Assembly: GCA_031285945.1 (NCBI GenBank) | Contig: JAITVF010000223.1 | Span: 1-9,310 of the forward strand | DNA from: Oscillospiraceae bacterium | Lineage (GTDB): Bacteria > Bacillota > Clostridia > Oscillospirales > Ruminococcaceae | Direction: 5' to 3' | DNA length: 9,310 bases | Shown: one piece after another, positions 5,821-9,310 of the stretch | Position numbering within the stretch: the first letter of the stretch is position 1 | Layout: every line of letters starts with the position of its first letter | Notes under the pieces: generated by a model | Databases searched by the model: none | What the model saw: only the letters and a program-made list of their open reading frames with translations | Told to the model about the DNA's origin: nothing | Program-made: the position numbers and the translations under genes

Positions 5821-7134
5821 TCATTTTTGCGAAGCAATGATTACGTCAAAAACGTTCTGCCCGTTTTCGATGAGCATATCGGTACTTCGCTGAGGGTTTG
5901 CAATCCAAGATTGCAGGCAGGCAGGCCATTGCCCGGCAAATTCACCAATGAGTGTCGGAACACAGTTCTGTACGGTTTTACCGCTGCGATGTACATAGGC
6001 AAGCTCGCGCAAATAAGGCTTTTGCCCCGAGATGTCAAGCCCGGTCTGCACCATTAAAAGTCCCACTCTGTCGGACCACCGTTGTGCCTGCTCGGTCTCA
6101 TACAAGAATTTAAGCCATTCAATTGCCACCTCCGGCGCTTCGGCATTAGCATTTATCATCCAGCCATCGTCAAGCTCAATTACCATTTTATGATTTATAC
6201 GCTGGTATTCCGTAAAAGGGAACGGCACGCAGTGCAGGTTAAAATCGGGGTTAATATCCATTACCTGCGTCATAGCAGTTAACTGGCCAATATACATAGC
6301 GGCCTCGCCGGCTGCAAATTTCTCGGCGGCGGTACGCATATCATTTTCCATGTCATCGGGCCGCGACCAGTTATACCGCACAAGCATATTATCCGTAGCA
6401 AGTCTAAACTCCTCATAATCTGCAAATGTGCTTTGCCCGTTCATCAGACGCGTGTAGTAGTCCGCATGTCCCTTCGCGATGAGGCGCGGGATGAGCTCGC
6501 AGCACAAATCAGCGTACAGGCTTTGATAATCGCTATTCGCGCGGATGAAGGGGTCAACGCCGTTTCGTTTGAGAATCTTACATATCTCCAAAAATTCACT
6601 TTGTATGACCGGCGCTTTCAGGCCGTAGCTGTCAAAAATGTCCTTATTATAAAACAGAGCGCACACCGTCATAGAGTAAGGCGCGCCCCAAATCGCGCCG
6701 TCGTCGCCCCAAGAGCACTCAGCAAAAATATTGTTTCCTTTTAACGGAAGTCTGTCAATGACGCCCGCGCGTTTCAAATCCAGCACCATACCCGCCTTTA
6801 CAAGATCCGCAACCTCGACAGGGGCAGCCTGCCAAAAATCCGGTAAATCACCGGCAGCGGCACGGCTATGCATAAGAGGAAGAAAATTCTCATAATCAAT
6901 GCCGGTGGTTTTGATAACTACGCCGGGATGCATATCTGTAAATTCCTCGACAAATTGCTCCCAGAGCTCCAATTTGGCTCCATCCAGATAATGTAGAATC
7001 TCCAGCTCGCCCGTCAGTCCTACAGTCTCTGCCGCTGCGGATGGTGGTAAAACAGGCAAATCAGAGGCCAGACAACCGGTTAGGACACATAGCGCCAGCA
7101 CACCGGTTAGGATTTCACGGCACGATTTCTCCAT
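5821..7134 (-). CDS. Sugar ABC-type solute-binding lipoprotein (family 1)
   Basis: 437 aa, typical for CUT1-class extracellular sugar-binding proteins. The signal peptide ends in lipobox L-T-G-C21, so the protein is lipid-anchored at the outer face of the membrane. Family features are the ELEILHYLDG opening strand, the EFTDMHPGVVIKTTGIDYENFLPLM block and DLPDFWQ. Also typical are LVKAGMVLDL, AIWGAPYSMTVCALFYNKDIF, KFAAGEAAMYIGQ and the late DGWMINANAEAPEVAIEWLKFL. It should bind a mono- or oligosaccharide, but the ligand cannot be read from sequence. The ATG has GGAG 11 bases upstream. The gene begins 41 bases after the sensor kinase stop on the same strand, so it is the third gene of the operon. 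It is last: a terminator and the tRNA follow, with no permease genes. It may act as a sensory partner of the kinase or serve a permease encoded elsewhere. Confidence 0.9.
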   Translation of the reverse strand: MEKSCREILTGVLALCVLTGCLASDLPVLPPSAAAETVGLTGELEILHYLDGAKLELWEQFVEEFTDMHPGVVIKTTGIDYENFLPLMHSRAAAGDLPDFWQAAPVEVADLVKAGMVLDLKRAGVIDRLPLKGNNIFAECSWGDDGAIWGAPYSMTVCALFYNKDIFDSYGLKAPVIQSEFLEICKILKRNGVDPFIRANSDYQSLYADLCCELIPRLIAKGHADYYTRLMNGQSTFADYEEFRLATDNMLVRYNWSRPDDMENDMRTAAEKFAAGEAAMYIGQLTAMTQVMDINPDFNLHCVPFPFTEYQRINHKMVIELDDGWMINANAEAPEVAIEWLKFLYETEQAQRWSDRVGLLMVQTGLDISGQKPYLRELAYVHRSGKTVQNCVPTLIGEFAGQWPACLQSWIANPQRSTDMLIENGQNVFDVIIASQK

Positions 7135-7175
7135 AACGCTTCACTCTCCGCAATCAGTAATCTTCCGCAATATCG

Positions 7176-8969
7176 TCATAAACGCTCAAGAGGCAAAGTG
7201 ATACGCACCCGCGTCAGCGCGCCGGGGGTGCTGACGATAGAAATGCCATATTCCGCACCATACCGCAGGCGGATAAGGCGGTTCACACTAAAAAGCCCTA
7301 TGCTCATATGGGCGTCCTTTTCTGTGGCGCCGGGGTCTTTCCCGTCACAAAGGCGGGCGTTTATCCCCTCAAGCAGAATATCATCAATCCCCGGCCCATC
7401 ATCCACAACCTCCATCACAATGTTGTCGTGCTCGCGGTAGCATCGGATATCAAGATGAACCAAACCGACGCTCTTCTCCACGCCATGCACAATAGCGTTT
7501 TCCACAATAGGTTGCAGTATGGGGCTGGGCAGCACAACCGCGCGGAGGGATTCGTCCAAGTCAAAGCGGATGGAGATTTTCTGCGGATATGTCAGTTCAT
7601 AAAAGCCCAAATAGGTTTGCAGATATTCAATTTCCTCAGAAATCAGTACCGCGCGGTTGCCACGTCTGACAGTAAGCCGGAACAAACGGGCAAAGGCGCA
7701 AATAAGGGTACTTATTTCGGTGTATTGGTTGATGAGTGCCACACTGTTGATGGTTTCCAGCGTGTTGTAGATAAAGTGGGGGTTTAGCTGCGCCAAAATA
7801 GTGTAATACTGAGATTCCAGTATTTTATACTCCAGCTCATGCTTGGCTTCCGTTTCGGCTACCAAGCTTTGCAGCAGCTTATCGATCTGGCTGCCCAGCA
7901 GGTTCAGGTGCGCGGTAAGAGCATCCAGCTCGCGGTAGGCGGAGTATTCCTCGCCGGTATAAAATCTTCCCTCGGCTATATCGTCGGCGCGGCGTACGAG
8001 CCTGTTGAGCTTTTCCGAAAGCCGGTTTATGATGAGATAGATGACGATAAACGCTACCAGACAGGCGGCGATCGCCAGAAGAGCGCTGCGAAAGATAACC
8101 TGCCGCATACCGCCTGTAAAGTGGCTTTTGGTGAGGACGCTGCATATTCGCCAATCTACGCCGGGCAGGCCGGCTATCTCGGCGTAGTATTCCTCGCCGC
8201 CGTATTGAACCCAGCTGCTTCCGGTTCCCGCGCTCACTTTGCGAATGATGAAGTTCCATGTTTCCATGGGAAGCTGCGGCGAGCAGGAAAACACGCTGCC
8301 GTCATCGTGAATCAGGGCGTAGGCGCTAAGGCTTGCCGTATCAAAATTGAGGAAGGCGGAAAGCTCCGCGCCGTTGATTCCTACCGTGATGTAGCCCACG
8401 GGGCGCAGATCGTGGGTACGGTACATCAGCCGGCTCACGGCAATTTGCCCGTCGCAAACTTCCCACAGGCAGCCGCCCAGCATACGCGAAAGACGGTCGG
8501 CATCGGCGCCGAACCGGTCGGTCATTTCGGTGGTGAGCCGGCTTCCCGCTTTGGAAACCTCATAGCGCCGCCCCTGAAAATCTTGCACGACGGCAAAATC
8601 CACGGCGGCCATGCCATGGATCATCCGGCTAAGTTCCCGATGCATTTCTATGCTAAAATATGTGTCCGGATGCTCGCTTTTGCCGGACGCGAGCAATTCT
8701 GTGAGCTGAGAGCTGATATAACCCTGAAAAAGGTCGCTTTCCAACTGTTCCATTGTCCGCTTGCCATTGATGACGCGCTGATAGGCCAGATCCCGGTTCA
8801 TATCCACGGAATCCTGCATCGATTTTACGGTGTAATTCCACAGGGAAACACCGGTGGCAAGCAGTGTCGTAAAGATAAGCAAGGCGGACAAAATGAGCGA
8901 GAGCTTTACCTTAAGGGAAAGGCTTCTCCTCCTGCGGTTTTCCCGCCTTGCTTCACCCGCGCGAAACAT
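7176..8969 (-). CDS. YesM-type membrane sensor histidine kinase
   Basis: 597 aa. Helix 1 is ~23-45 after a very basic N-terminus. Residues ~46-290 form the external sensing region, with Cache-like strands (PVGYITVGING; AYALIHDDGSVF; VDWRICSVL). Helix 2 is ~292-315, followed by a HAMP linker (~312-365) and a coiled coil. The LytS/YesM-type His_kinase box is LAQLNPHFIYNTLETI, with phospho-acceptor H398. The ATPase domain has the N-box IVENAIVHG (N491), DDGPGID (D524) and SIGLFSVNRLI. All catalytic residues are present. Its start overlaps the end of the regulator gene by 17 bases, with AAGGGAG ten bases before the ATG, so the two are translationally coupled. Family role: senses extracellular sugars or related cues, often with a binding protein, and phosphorylates an AraC-type regulator. 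The signal is not identified. Confidence 0.93.
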   Translation of the reverse strand: MFRAGEARRENRRRRSLSLKVKLSLILSALLIFTTLLATGVSLWNYTVKSMQDSVDMNRDLAYQRVINGKRTMEQLESDLFQGYISSQLTELLASGKSEHPDTYFSIEMHRELSRMIHGMAAVDFAVVQDFQGRRYEVSKAGSRLTTEMTDRFGADADRLSRMLGGCLWEVCDGQIAVSRLMYRTHDLRPVGYITVGINGAELSAFLNFDTASLSAYALIHDDGSVFSCSPQLPMETWNFIIRKVSAGTGSSWVQYGGEEYYAEIAGLPGVDWRICSVLTKSHFTGGMRQVIFRSALLAIAACLVAFIVIYLIINRLSEKLNRLVRRADDIAEGRFYTGEEYSAYRELDALTAHLNLLGSQIDKLLQSLVAETEAKHELEYKILESQYYTILAQLNPHFIYNTLETINSVALINQYTEISTLICAFARLFRLTVRRGNRAVLISEEIEYLQTYLGFYELTYPQKISIRFDLDESLRAVVLPSPILQPIVENAIVHGVEKSVGLVHLDIRCYREHDNIVMEVVDDGPGIDDILLEGINARLCDGKDPGATEKDAHMSIGLFSVNRLIRLRYGAEYGISIVSTPGALTRVRITLPLERL

Positions 8970-9310
8970 GATCCCGATACTCCCTTGGGGTTTGTCCCAC
9001 CAATTTCTTGAACGCTTTATAAAAGCTGATGTAATTGCGGTATCCTATCAGCGAGCCGATATTCTCAATAGAGTTGCGAGTATCTGTCAGCAGCTTTTTT
9101 GCTACCTCCAGGCGTTCCCTTGTTACAATATCGGTAAAGCTCTCACCGGTTTCCTTTTTGATTAAGCTGCTCAAATAGGTGGGGGTTACGGCAAGCTCCC
9201 GCGCTACCTCCGATAAGGAAAGCCCCTTTAAGGCGTGCTCGTGTACATACCGCAGAAAATCCTGAATAATCGGCGGGTATGTGTGCAGGCGTTCTCGCAG
9301 CTCGCGGCAG
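8953..9310 (-). CDS. AraC/YesN-type response regulator, C-terminal part (cut by window edge)
   Basis: The frame is open from the window edge to a stop at 8953, and 118 residues are visible. They form an AraC-type DNA-binding domain with two helix-turn-helices. The first is LSLSEVARELAVTPTYLSSL with IKKETGESF after it. The second is NIGSLIGYRNYISFYKAF followed by the family hallmark GQTPREYR. The receiver domain expected upstream is outside the window, so calling it a response regulator rests on its coupling to the YesM-type kinase (17-base overlap). It heads the visible operon and probably activates sugar-utilisation genes when phosphorylated. Confidence 0.88.
   Translation of the reverse strand, partial: CRELRERLHTYPPIIQDFLRYVHEHALKGLSLSEVARELAVTPTYLSSLIKKETGESFTDIVTRERLEVAKKLLTDTRNSIENIGSLIGYRNYISFYKAFKKLVGQTPREYRDHVSRG

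Noticed and set aside
7839..9011. 390-codon rightward open frame opposite the sensor kinase.
   Set aside because: It lies wholly antisense to a well-supported kinase and regulator, has no ribosome site and its composition is that of a GC-rich shadow.

Overview
The window looks like chromosomal DNA of an anaerobic, moderately GC-rich member of the Clostridia (an Oscillospirales- or Christensenellales-like Firmicute is my best guess). The evidence is a two-domain rubrerythrin, an Rrf2 regulator with the Fe-S cysteine pattern, a YesM/YesN-type two-component system, AGGAGG-like ribosome binding sites, frequent GTG starts, SigA-type promoters and a tRNA-Lys with encoded CCA. I see no clear phage, plasmid, CRISPR or full IS content. 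The taxonomic placement is inference.

Layout, left to right. (1) 59-721 (+): a two-domain peptidoglycan enzyme (M15-like peptidase plus PG-binding domain). It converges on an Rrf2 regulator (1193-798, -), with a shared bidirectional terminator at 748-785. (2) 1194-1469: a gene-free stretch with two large inverted repeats, one in the Rrf2 leader (1234-1290) and one 90-bp element (1355-1444). (3) A leftward set: glyA (4031-2775) from a very good promoter with a structured leader, then rubrerythrin (2675-2136), then a small two-helix membrane protein with a Met/Asp-rich and acidic outer tail (2072-1470). A strong GC hairpin lies between the last two. (4) Divergent from glyA, a TRAP-receptor-like lipoprotein (4244-5302, +) with no permease beside it. 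(5) tRNA-Lys(TTT) at 5579-5654 with a near-consensus promoter. It is separated by a bidirectional terminator from (6) a leftward operon of an AraC-type response regulator (cut by the window edge), a YesM-like sensor kinase and a family-1 sugar-binding lipoprotein.

How the genes may work together. The kinase, regulator and binding protein form a probable sugar- or oligosaccharide-sensing unit: the lipoprotein binds ligand outside, the kinase signals, and the AraC-type regulator acts on DNA. No permease follows the binding protein, so it may be a sensory partner or share a permease encoded elsewhere. Rubrerythrin and the downstream membrane protein are probably co-transcribed and may form an oxidative or metal-stress pair. 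GlyA supplies glycine and one-carbon units and may be controlled by attenuation in its leader. The most unusual items are the Met-rich membrane protein, the two inverted-repeat elements, the glyA leader and the two transporter-type lipoproteins without permeases. Nothing here is clearly a wholly new system.
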